A DNA stretch of 64,000 nt from Nitrospirota bacterium (GTDB lineage Bacteria; Nitrospinota_A; UBA7883; JACRGQ01). The first letter of the stretch is position 1. Each line of letters starts with the position of its first letter. Shown here in pieces: positions 1 to 8,066 of the stretch. The DNA is taken from contig JAJRYD010000023.1 in the NCBI GenBank assembly GCA_024275955.1, forward strand, positions 1 to 64,000. Direction: 5' to 3'. The translations under genes and the position numbers were made by a program. The notes below the pieces were generated by a model. That model had not been told where the DNA came from. It saw only the letters and a program-made list of their open reading frames with translations, and did not search any database.

Positions 1-50
1 CTTTCAATTCTACTATTGCCATCAATCTTCTTTCCGTTTACTCTGTCCAT
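1..50 (-). CDS. 5' end of an unidentified gene, cut by the left edge
   Basis: A minus-strand ATG at 50-48 is preceded by a strong Shine-Dalgarno sequence, GGAGGT, four bases upstream. The frame opens MDRVNGKKIDGNSRIE and then leaves the window, so no family can be given. It follows the GHKL ATPase gene in the same direction after 54 bases and may be co-transcribed with it. Only the start is visible; the call rests on the ribosome-binding site. Confidence 0.55.
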   Translation of the reverse strand, partial: MDRVNGKKIDGNSRIE

Positions 51-104
51 GTTGACCTCCTTGCTATTTTTTGTTCTTTCTCAAACATATCTTAGCAGGT
101 GAGG

Positions 105-866
105 TCATACCTTAATTTCAACTAACTTTAGGACAATTTCGATATTGCCTACTTCAATGTCTTTTGTGGTTAAAAAAAACTCAGTCAGCCTGTCTTCATC
201 GTTAACCTGTGATATCAAACTTGCCCTCTCGTCTTTAATTTCTGATAGATAGTGACCACGATTATTTTCTGTACTCCATTTAACTTCTTTGATGTTATGT
301 AGGAACAATAGTGACTCAGATTCTAGACTTTGCAGACGATTGGCAATTTGCTCGTAGGCATTGCCAGCTGTAATATCTGGGTGACCAAATGGCAGGATAA
401 TTTTCGTCAGTTGCTTTTCAGTATTATCTGATGGTATTTCTTCTGGAACAATAAAATCACTAATTTTAAAGTGATAGTCACCTGAGTGAATACTTGGCGT
501 CTTTGTAATTGCAAATACAGACTTAAAGCCTGCCCCAAATGTGCCAATTGAATTGACATCATCCTTTTTTGTTGACGACCCAACGGTTGTTATTGAATTA
601 ACATCCTCATAATTAAATAGTTTTTTGCCATTGTGAGTAATTGATAGTTTATTCGACGTCAATTGGAATGTGATTTTTGATGCACCTGCATCATCAGAAT
701 TTTGTAGAAGCTCATAAATGAAATGGGAAGGGTCTGAATACATATTAGCGATTATTTCATGTGAACTATCCTTATTATCACGACACGATTGAATGTGCTT
801 GCGTCTCTTTTGTGTTAAATCTTCTATCACCTTAATTTTAAGGTACCATAGGACTGTTGGCATCAT
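105..866 (-). CDS. Sacsin-like GHKL ATPase domain protein, short or truncated
   Basis: This 253-residue protein has the ATP-binding fold of Hsp90/sacsin-type GHKL ATPases. The N-box reads YELLQNSDDAG (about residues 51-61), and a G2-like box, IGTFGAGFKSVF, lies near residues 107-118, followed by the usual SGDYHFKI strand. In the bacterial sacsin/NO VEIN-like families this domain is normally the N-terminus of a protein of several hundred to over a thousand residues, often found in defence islands. Here it ends at a stop, and no other frame continues it, so it is either truncated or a genuine short form. The start is uncertain because no good ribosome-binding site precedes the ATG. A defence role is inference. 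Confidence 0.7.
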   Translation of the reverse strand: MMPTVLWYLKIKVIEDLTQKRRKHIQSCRDNKDSSHEIIANMYSDPSHFIYELLQNSDDAGASKITFQLTSNKLSITHNGKKLFNYEDVNSITTVGSSTKKDDVNSIGTFGAGFKSVFAITKTPSIHSGDYHFKISDFIVPEEIPSDNTEKQLTKIILPFGHPDITAGNAYEQIANRLQSLESESLLFLHNIKEVKWSTENNRGHYLSEIKDERASLISQVNDEDRLTEFFLTTKDIEVGNIEIVLKLVEIKV

Positions 867-912
867 ACATAAAAATATTATTAATACCCTTCCACCTACC
901 CCCTACCTACGG

Positions 913-1254
913 CTATTCATTTCCCAGCAATGAGTTGACCTCATCACGCAGTTGAGGAAGGCTTGATTGAATTATTCCCCACACGGTTTCATTTTCGACA
1001 ATGTCATATCCATGAACAATAATATTACGAAAGCCAATTATCTTTTTGTAATCGGTAAAGTTAGATATCGATGAAGTGTCAACCTTACTAAGCCGGTTTA
1101 AAGCCTCGCCGACAATAATCAACTGCCGTTCAACGCCAGATTGCAAAAGAGGGTCGCAAGAATAATCACTGAATGTTTTGGAGTCCAAAAACTTTTCAAT
1201 AAGGTCAACCGCTTGCCGGATATCGTACAGAAATTTTTTGGATTCAAGATTCAT
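913..1254 (-). CDS. HepT-like HEPN ribonuclease toxin (DUF86)
   Basis: A 113-residue all-helical protein of the HEPN/DUF86 family. It carries the R-x4-H-x-Y motif as RNIIVHGY near residues 76-83, the catalytic signature of HepT RNase toxins. Its start overlaps the end of the upstream nucleotidyltransferase gene by 11 bases, the classic MntA-HepT arrangement in which the antitoxin AMPylates a tyrosine of the toxin. Family assignment is firm from motif and context; toxicity itself is not shown by sequence. Confidence 0.88.
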   Translation of the reverse strand: MNLESKKFLYDIRQAVDLIEKFLDSKTFSDYSCDPLLQSGVERQLIIVGEALNRLSKVDTSSISNFTDYKKIIGFRNIIVHGYDIVENETVWGIIQSSLPQLRDEVNSLLGNE

Positions 1255-1555
1255 AGACCAAAATTCTACTTTTATTTACCGACTCAAGGAAATATGGATT
1301 TTTGATTGCTTTGGTTTCAACAAGGTCAACTGGGTATCCGAGAGCTGTTTCAAGCTCCTCTTTCAAACCAAAGTAGGCATCCGAATGTTCAATAAAACCA
1401 ACCTCGTCTAACTCAACCAGAAAATCAATATCGTTAAGAGTATATTCTAAACCATCTTTTGTTGCCGAGCCAAAAAGCTCTAGACGCTTTACCTTAAATT
1501 TAAGACAGAGTTTTTTTATCTCTTCGGATTGATTTTCAACAACACTGTTCATCAT
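1244..1555 (-). CDS. MntA-like minimal nucleotidyltransferase antitoxin
   Basis: A 103-residue protein of the minimal nucleotidyltransferase (MNT) family. The GS motif (LFGSATKDG, about residues 27-35) is followed 11 residues later by D-I-D, which binds the metal and nucleotide. Such proteins neutralise HEPN toxins by adding AMP to the toxin's RX4HXY tyrosine. It is first in a two-gene operon with the HEPN toxin. A Shine-Dalgarno sequence, AAAGGAAG, precedes the ATG pair; either ATG (first or second codon) could be used. Confidence 0.88.
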   Translation of the reverse strand: MMNSVVENQSEEIKKLCLKFKVKRLELFGSATKDGLEYTLNDIDFLVELDEVGFIEHSDAYFGLKEELETALGYPVDLVETKAIKNPYFLESVNKSRILVYES

Positions 1556-1693
1556 GCTTCCTTTCTAGTATGGGAGGATTTTACCATATATTTTTATAAG
1601 CAATGAATGGCAAAACCTTCAGGCTCCCTGAGACTCATTGAACAGACGAATCAGATATAAGCCTATTTTTACCCACTCTACCGCCTACCATAC

Positions 1694-1720
1694 GCCTACC
1701 AGAAAGAATTACTGGTAGGC
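1694..1720. repeat. Perfect 9-bp inverted repeat downstream of tRNA-Thr
   Basis: GCCTACCAG (1694-1702) and CTGGTAGGC (1712-1720) pair perfectly across a 9-base loop. The hairpin lies 26 bases beyond the 3' end of tRNA-Thr. It is not followed by a T run on either strand, so it is not a clear terminator. The CCTACC core recurs at 1684-1689 and, beyond the toxin-antitoxin pair, at 895-900 and 902-907. Confidence 0.6.
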
Positions 1721-1745
1721 AGAAAACTATAACTCGTTGCTTTAT

Positions 1746-1821
<76 letters not shown>

Positions 1822-1878
1822 ATCTAAAGAAAATAGGTTTTGAGAGGTATCACAAATCACGAAAAGCAGTCAATATGC

Positions 1879-2397
1879 CTAAAGCCCCCACTGGCGATGC
1901 TCTTTCAAAACGGTTTCGACAAATTCCCTAACTGCTCCTTCGCCGCCATTGAAACGGCTGACAAAATCTACCTTCTCTAAAACAGATTCATCGCCATCTT
2001 TCGGCGCGGCAGAAAGCCCTGCAACCTCTATTATCGGCATATCGTTTATATCGTCCCCTATGAACGCCGCTTCTTTTGCTTCAAGCCCCAGCTTTTCTAA
2101 AACCTCATAAAACTTCTTACGCTTGTCGCTGACGTTCTGGTGTATCTCCTCGATGCCGAGTTCGGTTATCCGATGCTCTACCACTTTGGAATAACGCCCA
2201 GAGATAACAGCAAACCGATAACCTTTTCTACGCGCAATCGCCATAGCCATGCCGTCGCGGACGTTGAAATTTTTCGACTCCACCCCATCGTCGTTAATAA
2301 TTATTTTTCCGTCGGTCAACACTCCATCGACATCGAGAACGAAAAGTTTTATAGCTTTAACTTTTTTTTGAGCGTCGGGCGACAGAGCGAAGCTCAT
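1879..2397 (-). CDS. kdsC: 3-deoxy-D-manno-octulosonate 8-phosphate phosphatase KdsC
   Basis: KdsC removes phosphate from KDO 8-phosphate in the cytoplasm, the step before CMP activation for lipid A core synthesis. The 172-residue length is normal. HAD motif I is DVDGVLTDG (residues 22-30, nucleophile D22), motif II is SGR (66-68), and motif IV is GDDINDMP (114-121). The ATG overlaps the stop of kdsD by four bases (ATGA), so the two are translationally coupled and perform neighbouring steps of one pathway. Confidence 0.95.
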   Translation of the reverse strand: MSFALSPDAQKKVKAIKLFVLDVDGVLTDGKIIINDDGVESKNFNVRDGMAMAIARRKGYRFAVISGRYSKVVEHRITELGIEEIHQNVSDKRKKFYEVLEKLGLEAKEAAFIGDDINDMPIIEVAGLSAAPKDGDESVLEKVDFVSRFNGGEGAVREFVETVLKEHRQWGL

Positions 2398-3365
2398 ACA
2401 ACGCCGGCTTTTAGAAGGTCGTGCAGATGGACAACCCCTTCCGGTTTATTGTCGGCTGTTACAATCAGGAGCGATGTTATTTTATTATCTTCCATAACCT
2501 TTACCGCCGCTCCGCCCATAGCCTCTTTCTCTATCGTTTTACCTGTAGATGAAACAAGTTCAGAAACTTTTTTTGCCATAGGGTTTTCAATCTTCCCGAA
2601 AATGCGGCGCAAGTCGCCATCAGTTAGTATCCCTTTCAGTCTTCCATCGCCGCCGGTAACAACCGTCATGCCGAGCTTTTTAGAAGATATCTCCTCTACC
2701 GCTTCAGCCAAAGATACATTCTCATCAACAATCGGCAAGCTATCGCCGGTCGTCATAAGGTCTTCCACCTTTACCAGCATACCCCGTCCTAAACTTCCGC
2801 CGGGGTGGCGCTTGGCAAAGCCTTCCTGATTAAAGCCTCTTTTCTCCATCAACACAATCGAAAGTGCGTCGCCCATAGCAAGCGCCGCCGTTGTAGACGA
2901 AGTCGGGACGATATCCCACTGGCATGCTTCGGCCTTGACCGAAACATCTATAAAAACATCGGCCGATTTTGCAAGCGTAGAATCTTTCCTTCCACAAAGA
3001 GCTATCATCCTAAGCCCAAACCTTTTAACGATTGGGATGAGACGGGCCATCTCCTCCGACTCACCAGAGTACGAAATCGCAATTAAGAGATCATCGCCAT
3101 CTAACATACCGAGGTCTCCATGAATCGCCTCGGCTGGGTGCATGAAAAAAGATGGTGTTCCGACAGATGAAAGCGTAGAGGATATCTTTTTGCCTATTAT
3201 GCCGGACTTTCCCATTCCGCTAACAACGATACGCCCCTTTGCCTTTGTCGCCAACATCATCATCCCGATAGCCTTTTCGAACTCCGTGCCGATAGAATCT
3301 ACAAGGCTGGTAAGCGCGTCCCTCTCCACGCCTATTATTTCTCTTGCTCTTCCTATTATATCCAC
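2394..3365 (-). CDS. kdsD: D-arabinose 5-phosphate isomerase KdsD (KpsF/GutQ family)
   Basis: KdsD converts ribulose 5-phosphate to arabinose 5-phosphate, the first committed sugar for KDO. An SIS domain contains VVSGMGKSGIIGKKI and the HPAEAIHGDLGM segment; two CBS domains follow (LMTTGDSLPIV onward and VSELVSS onward). The frame is open up to 3446, but that extension contains the rho-independent terminator of pilT. I therefore place the start at the GTG at 3365, giving 323 residues, the usual length. A promoter-like pair ends seven bases before this GTG and there is no ribosome-binding site, suggesting a leaderless mRNA. An ATG at 3410 is the alternative start. Confidence 0.93.
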   Translation of the reverse strand: MDIIGRAREIIGVERDALTSLVDSIGTEFEKAIGMMMLATKAKGRIVVSGMGKSGIIGKKISSTLSSVGTPSFFMHPAEAIHGDLGMLDGDDLLIAISYSGESEEMARLIPIVKRFGLRMIALCGRKDSTLAKSADVFIDVSVKAEACQWDIVPTSSTTAALAMGDALSIVLMEKRGFNQEGFAKRHPGGSLGRGMLVKVEDLMTTGDSLPIVDENVSLAEAVEEISSKKLGMTVVTGGDGRLKGILTDGDLRRIFGKIENPMAKKVSELVSSTGKTIEKEAMGGAAVKVMEDNKITSLLIVTADNKPEGVVHLHDLLKAGVV

Positions 3366-3372
3366 AGGGTAA

Positions 3373-3401
3373 ATTCTACTTTGCCAAGATGTTAAGGGCA
3401 A
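3373..3401 (-). promoter_or_regulatory. Predicted sigma-70 type promoter of kdsD
   Basis: On the minus strand TTGCCC (3401-3396) and TAGAAT (3378-3373) are separated by exactly 17 bases. The -10 box ends seven bases before the proposed GTG start at 3365. It lies just beyond the pilT terminator, where an independent promoter would be expected. Confidence 0.45.
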
Positions 3402-3417
3402 TATCACCATTTCAAAT

Positions 3418-3458
3418 AAAAAAGGGGAAGCAACAGGCTTTTGCACCTGCCGCTCCCC
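3418..3458 (-). terminator. Rho-independent terminator after pilT
   Basis: Read on the minus strand, GGGGAGCGGCAGG (3458-3446) pairs with CCTGTTGCTTCCCC (3437-3424) with one bulged T. The loop is eight bases, and six T residues follow (3423-3418). It sits 22 bases after the pilT stop and closes the rodZ-aroE-pilT operon. Confidence 0.85.
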
Positions 3459-3479
3459 TCAATAACCTTTCGTTCTTTA

Positions 3480-4556
3480 CTAGGAAAACTGGTCCGGCGG
3501 TTCTTTAAGAAAGTTAAGGAACCTGTTTTTCTCTATCGCCTTATCGTACGCCTCTTCCGGCGCTATCCACCCTTTTTGCAAAAGGTCAAGGATGGCATCG
3601 TCGAGCGACTGCATGCCGAACTTCTTACCTGTCTGTATAGTTGATGGTATCTGAAACGTTTTGCCCTCGCGGATAAGGTTGCCGACCGCGGAGGTAGCTA
3701 TAAGAATTTCCAATGCCGCGCACCTTCCCTTTTTATCTACCCTTTTAAAGAGGTTTTGCGCCGCGACAGCTTTTAGAGCTTCGGAAAGGGTGGTTCGTAT
3801 CTGCCCTTGCTGGTTTGCCGGAAAAACATCTATAACACGGTCTATCGTTTTACCGGCAGACTGCGTATGAAGCGTTCCGTAAACTAGGTGGCCGGTAGCC
3901 GCCGCCTCGAGAGCTAGGGCTATCGTTTCGAGATCCCGCATCTCTCCGACCAATATGATGTCTGGATCTTCACGAAGCGCGCCTCTTAAAGCCGAGCTGA
4001 AAGACTTGGTATGCTTACCTACTTCGCGGTGGTTGATAATACAGCCCTGCGACTCGTGGACAAACTCGATAGGGTCTTCAATAGTAAGGATATGATCTTT
4101 TCTCATTTTATTAGCATGATCAACAATAGCCGCCAGTGTGGTAGATTTACCAGAACCTGTAGGGCCGGTAACAAGCACCAGCCCCTTTTGAAGCATAGCC
4201 ATTTTCTTTAAAATTTCCGGCAGGCCGAGGTCGTCCGCGGTGAGGATTTTGCTTGGTATTTCACGAAAAACAGACGCGATACCGTTTTTCTGCTGGAAAA
4301 AGTTAGCACGATACCTGGCAAGGCCCGGAATCTCGTAACCAAAATCCAAATCTCCTGTCTCTTCAAATTGTTTGATTTTGTCTTCTGGGCATATTTCGTA
4401 GAGCATCGCCTTTAGCTCGTCATCTTCCAGCTCTTTGTACTTGACCCTCTCCATCTCGCCGTTTATACGGAGTATCGGCTGGTTGCCCGATGCCAAATGA
4501 AGGTCGGACGCACCCTGCTCATTCATCAGCTTAAAAAACGCATCTACTTTGGCCAT
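3480..4556 (-). CDS. pilT: Type IV pilus retraction ATPase PilT
   Basis: PilT is the hexameric ATPase at the inner membrane that depolymerises type IV pili for twitching. The 358-residue protein has the N-terminal ASDLHL motif (16-21), Walker A GPTGSGKST (131-139), an Asp box around TIEDPIEF, Walker B with LREDPDIILVGEMRD (194-208), and the His box TGHLVYGTLHT (221-231). Its ATG follows directly after the stop of aroE, so the two are co-transcribed. No other pilus genes are in the window. Confidence 0.96.
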   Translation of the reverse strand: MAKVDAFFKLMNEQGASDLHLASGNQPILRINGEMERVKYKELEDDELKAMLYEICPEDKIKQFEETGDLDFGYEIPGLARYRANFFQQKNGIASVFREIPSKILTADDLGLPEILKKMAMLQKGLVLVTGPTGSGKSTTLAAIVDHANKMRKDHILTIEDPIEFVHESQGCIINHREVGKHTKSFSSALRGALREDPDIILVGEMRDLETIALALEAAATGHLVYGTLHTQSAGKTIDRVIDVFPANQQGQIRTTLSEALKAVAAQNLFKRVDKKGRCAALEILIATSAVGNLIREGKTFQIPSTIQTGKKFGMQSLDDAILDLLQKGWIAPEEAYDKAIEKNRFLNFLKEPPDQFS

Positions 4557-5405
4557 TCATGTTCCCCTAGATAAAAACTTATTCAATCGTTTTAAAACTT
4601 TTTCTTCTGGAAATCTTCTGCCTGTCCAAATTTTAAACGACTCGCTCCCTTGATAAAGCAACATACCAAGACCGTTAATCGTCCTAGCTCCCCTTGCTCT
4701 TGCATTTTTCAAAAACCTAGTCTCTTTTGGAGCGTAGATTATATCATAGAGATACTGCCCTTTACGCAAATTTGCCCCGGCCAGTGGAAGCGGGTCGGAC
4801 ATCTTCATACCTAGCGAGGTGGTCTGTATCACCAAATCGCTACTTGATACAGCTTTTAGAGCCTCTGCGGATCTGGAAGAAATAAACCTGCATTCTCCTA
4901 TATTTTTCAACGCGTTCACAAGGTTCTTCCCTCTTGCCCCGCTTCGATTGATTATAGAGAGGGATGAAATTCCAGCTTTGAACAATGAAACGGCGATAGC
5001 TCTCGCCGAGCCGCCGGCCCCTATCATCGCCACAGATTTTCCCCGTGGGCGAAACCGAGATTTTTTTAACGAGCGGATAAACCCTATCCCATCGGTATTA
5101 GAACCAAACAGCTTTCCACTTTTGAGAGTTATTGTATTCACCGCGCCTATCTGTATCGCGTTTTCATCGAGACTATCTAAAAAAGGAACCACCTTTTCTT
5201 TGTACGGCACAGTTACGTTTATTCCGGCTATCCCGATAGCCCTCATGCCGTCGAGAGCTTTTTTAAGGTTTGCAGGCTCGACATCAAACGCGTTGTATGT
5301 GTATGGAAGAGATAGATACTCGGACGCGCTATTGTGCATAAGCGGCGAGAGCGAGTGCGCCACAGGGTGGCCGATAATTCCAAGCAGTTTCTTTTGCTTA
5401 TCCAT
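4557..5405 (-). CDS. aroE: Shikimate dehydrogenase AroE
   Basis: AroE reduces 3-dehydroshikimate to shikimate with NADPH in aromatic amino acid synthesis. The 282-residue protein shows the substrate motif SLSPLMHN (18-25), the catalytic lysine in VPYKEKV (K69), NTDG (103-106) and the dinucleotide-binding loop GAGGSARA (129-136). The C-terminal GLGMLLYQGSESF segment is also typical. It lies between rodZ (3-base gap) and pilT (no gap) on one transcript. Confidence 0.96.
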   Translation of the reverse strand: MDKQKKLLGIIGHPVAHSLSPLMHNSASEYLSLPYTYNAFDVEPANLKKALDGMRAIGIAGINVTVPYKEKVVPFLDSLDENAIQIGAVNTITLKSGKLFGSNTDGIGFIRSLKKSRFRPRGKSVAMIGAGGSARAIAVSLFKAGISSLSIINRSGARGKNLVNALKNIGECRFISSRSAEALKAVSSSDLVIQTTSLGMKMSDPLPLAGANLRKGQYLYDIIYAPKETRFLKNARARGARTINGLGMLLYQGSESFKIWTGRRFPEEKVLKRLNKFLSRGT

Positions 5406-5408
5406 CTG

Positions 5409-6368
5409 CTAGTCTGCTTGGGGTAAAGGTATTTTCCAATTTCTAATAACTCCGCTTGCAGGAACATCCATTTTCACTTCCTCGCCATTGAGGATAAGTT
5501 TTATATGTTTTGCATTGCCTGTCGTAAACAGATAACTTTTATTCCCCCTTATAACTATCCTCTGCCCTGAGCGGACAAACATATTCCTCACTCTTTCGTC
5601 GTCAACCAAAACCAGCACCCATACATCCTCCTTGCCGGCGATAAGCTCTAGCCTGTATTTGCCTGTCGGGAACTTAAGCGCCTCCTCGGCTCTCTTAATC
5701 TTATCTTTTTTATTAAAAATCTCCAGAACAGGTTTGGGCTTTTCGACAGGTTTCTCCGGCACCAAGCCGGTTTTTGGTTTTTCCACGGCAGGCTCTGCTT
5801 TCACCTTATCTGGCAAAGGCTTTTGTTCCGTCTCCAGATTAGCAAGAGGAGGCTGTTCCATGTCGGCCGACGGCATCGCTCCCTCATCCGGCAATGGCAC
5901 CGTTTTGGCAACCTCTGCCGTTTTAGCTTTTGCCGGCTCAAGAACCTTTTTTAGAGCCTTAGGGGTTGCCTTTTGGCTAGACCTTGCCCCCACCCTGTTA
6001 ATTCCAGAATTAATTGTACTTTGGTAAACGACGTAGGCAGTCGCGAACAAAAACAAAATAACGACAAGTACAATAATCGTTATATTGTTGCCATCAGTCT
6101 CTATACGCTCGGTATCGGCTGTTTCCGAACTCTTTTCAGCTTTGGTAGATTCATAATCCAAAATTACTTTTTCGGAATCAATACCGAGATGATTGGAATA
6201 TGACCTTAAAAACCCGATTATAAAAACTTCTGCTGGAAACTCTGAGTAGTCGTCATTCTCAAGCCCTTCAAGAAAGCTCATGTTAATGTTGGTAGCGTCT
6301 GCTATCTCCTTTATCGAAACCCCACGGCTCTCCCGCTCCATTTTCAGTCTTGCGCCAAGTGTAGCCAA
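5409..6368 (-). CDS. rodZ: RodZ-like transmembrane helix-turn-helix protein
   Basis: A 319-residue bitopic membrane protein. Residues 5-65 form the HTH_25 helix-turn-helix (LGARLKMERESRGVSIKEIA), residues 96-116 one membrane helix, residues 125-235 a Pro/Lys/Glu-rich linker, and the remainder a DUF4115-type beta domain. This is the RodZ architecture, which links MreB to the rod-shape wall machinery. It starts with TTG, chosen for the GGAAGG ten bases upstream. It heads the aroE-pilT operon and is divergent from lnt. Confidence 0.85.
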   Translation of the reverse strand: MATLGARLKMERESRGVSIKEIADATNINMSFLEGLENDDYSEFPAEVFIIGFLRSYSNHLGIDSEKVILDYESTKAEKSSETADTERIETDGNNITIIVLVVILFLFATAYVVYQSTINSGINRVGARSSQKATPKALKKVLEPAKAKTAEVAKTVPLPDEGAMPSADMEQPPLANLETEQKPLPDKVKAEPAVEKPKTGLVPEKPVEKPKPVLEIFNKKDKIKRAEEALKFPTGKYRLELIAGKEDVWVLVLVDDERVRNMFVRSGQRIVIRGNKSYLFTTGNAKHIKLILNGEEVKMDVPASGVIRNWKIPLPQAD

Positions 6369-6525
6369 TTTAGAAAGCCTTCCTTTAAAAACGTTATTTT
6401 ACAATTCCTTAAACCTGCTCCACCAGAGTGAAGCCAGCTTATGGTGTCGATATTTCACCGCAACATACCTATTCTACAAACATTCTTTGACACAAAGTCT
6501 ATAATTATCTACCAAATGATAACTT

Positions 6526-8064
6526 ATGAACGTTGAAGGGGCGCTTAAAAAAAATTCGATGATTTTACCTGTTCTCTCTGGCCTTTTGCTGGTAGCCGCT
6601 TTTCCTCCATTCAATCTCGGCTGGATAGCATGGGTAGCTATGGTGCCTTTATTGGTATCAATCTCTCAAAAAGAGAAGCTGGAGGCTTTAAAAGCCGGTT
6701 TTATCTGCGGCGTTATCTACTTCGGCGGGGTTATACCGTGGGTAGTGACCACTCTATCCATCTACGGGCATATATCGTTTCCGATAGCTGTTTTTCTAGC
6801 GCTCCTGCTTATCTGCTACCTTGCCCTCTATATATCCCTTTTTGGCTGGCTGATACGGTTTTTCGGCCATTCACCAGAAGCACTTCTCGCGTCTGCTCCG
6901 GTTTTTGTCTGCCTTGAGTATGGCAGAACATATTTCATATCAGGCTTCCCCTGGGCTCTTCTCGCGCACTCACAAGCGGAAAACCTCTCTGTTATACAGA
7001 TAGCAAGCATTGCCGGAACCGCCGGAGTAACCTTTCTTATCGTTCTTGTAAACAGCACTATCGCATTTTCTATCCTTAAATTTAGAGAAAGCGGAAAACT
7101 GCCGATAGCTGTTCCTTTGGCGGCGTTAATCGCGGTTTTGGGCAACTCCGCTTGGGGCAATAGCGAGATAAAAGCTATGGAGAAAGCTAACGCTAAGGGA
7201 CAAAACTTCCAAGTCGCCGTTATACAGGGGAATATAGATCAGGATAAAAAGTGGGACGTAGCTTTTAGGGAAAAGGTAATCTCGACCTACTTTGACCTGA
7301 CCCGAAAAGAGGCGACAAAAAACCTAGACCTTATAGTCTGGCCAGAGACTGCCATTCCGTTTGTTTACGGCAAAGACAAAGACCGCACGAATAGGCTTTT
7401 AAAACTGACGGAAGAAATATCTACGCCGATTATTTTTGGAGGTATCGGAGTGAAGGAGAACGGCGAGGAAAGGCCAGACTTTTTTAACCGAGCATACGCA
7501 ATAGACAGATACGGACTTGCCGGACAGTATGACAAAATACATCTCGTTCCGTTTGGTGAATATGTTCCTTTTAGAAAACTTCTCTTTTTTGTAGATAAAA
7601 TCACCGATGCCGTCGGAACAGACATAAACGAAGGAACAAGCGTGGAACCTATTTTAGTAGGCACTGTTCCTATAGGCATGCAGATATGTTACGAAATTAA
7701 GTATCCAGAGCTTACAAGAGAGTTCGTCAAAAACGGCGCGAAACTTATCGTAAACATAACAAACGATGCGTGGTTCGGAAAATCTGGAGCATCGGCACAG
7801 CATATGGCATCGCTCCCGTTCAGGGCTGTCGAAAACAGAGTACCTCTGGTACGCTCCGCCAACACCGGCATCTCAGGCTTTGTGACAGCTGCAGGTAAGA
7901 TGGTGGCAAGAACCGATATATTCAAAACAGCTTCTGTCACGCATACGGTTAAAATCCCTCAAACTACAGGAACCTTCTACACAAAGAATGGCGACCTTTT
8001 TGCCTTTTTGTGCGCGGTTTTTTCGATAATCGGCCTTTGGTATTCAAGAAAGAACAGAGGCTAA
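6526..8064 (+). CDS. lnt: Apolipoprotein N-acyltransferase Lnt
   Basis: Lnt transfers the third acyl chain to the N-terminal cysteine of lipoproteins at the inner membrane. The 512-residue protein has an N-terminal membrane domain of several helices (about 12-210) and a nitrilase domain. The catalytic triad is visible as E274 (WPETAIPF), K337 (YDKIHLVPFGEY) and C388 (MQICYE). No convincing Shine-Dalgarno sequence precedes the ATG; an in-frame ATG at residue 12 is a possible alternative. It is followed immediately by a sugar-nucleotide reductase gene. Confidence 0.95.
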   Translation: MNVEGALKKNSMILPVLSGLLLVAAFPPFNLGWIAWVAMVPLLVSISQKEKLEALKAGFICGVIYFGGVIPWVVTTLSIYGHISFPIAVFLALLLICYLALYISLFGWLIRFFGHSPEALLASAPVFVCLEYGRTYFISGFPWALLAHSQAENLSVIQIASIAGTAGVTFLIVLVNSTIAFSILKFRESGKLPIAVPLAALIAVLGNSAWGNSEIKAMEKANAKGQNFQVAVIQGNIDQDKKWDVAFREKVISTYFDLTRKEATKNLDLIVWPETAIPFVYGKDKDRTNRLLKLTEEISTPIIFGGIGVKENGEERPDFFNRAYAIDRYGLAGQYDKIHLVPFGEYVPFRKLLFFVDKITDAVGTDINEGTSVEPILVGTVPIGMQICYEIKYPELTREFVKNGAKLIVNITNDAWFGKSGASAQHMASLPFRAVENRVPLVRSANTGISGFVTAAGKMVARTDIFKTASVTHTVKIPQTTGTFYTKNGDLFAFLCAVFSIIGLWYSRKNRG

Positions 8065-8066
8065 AA

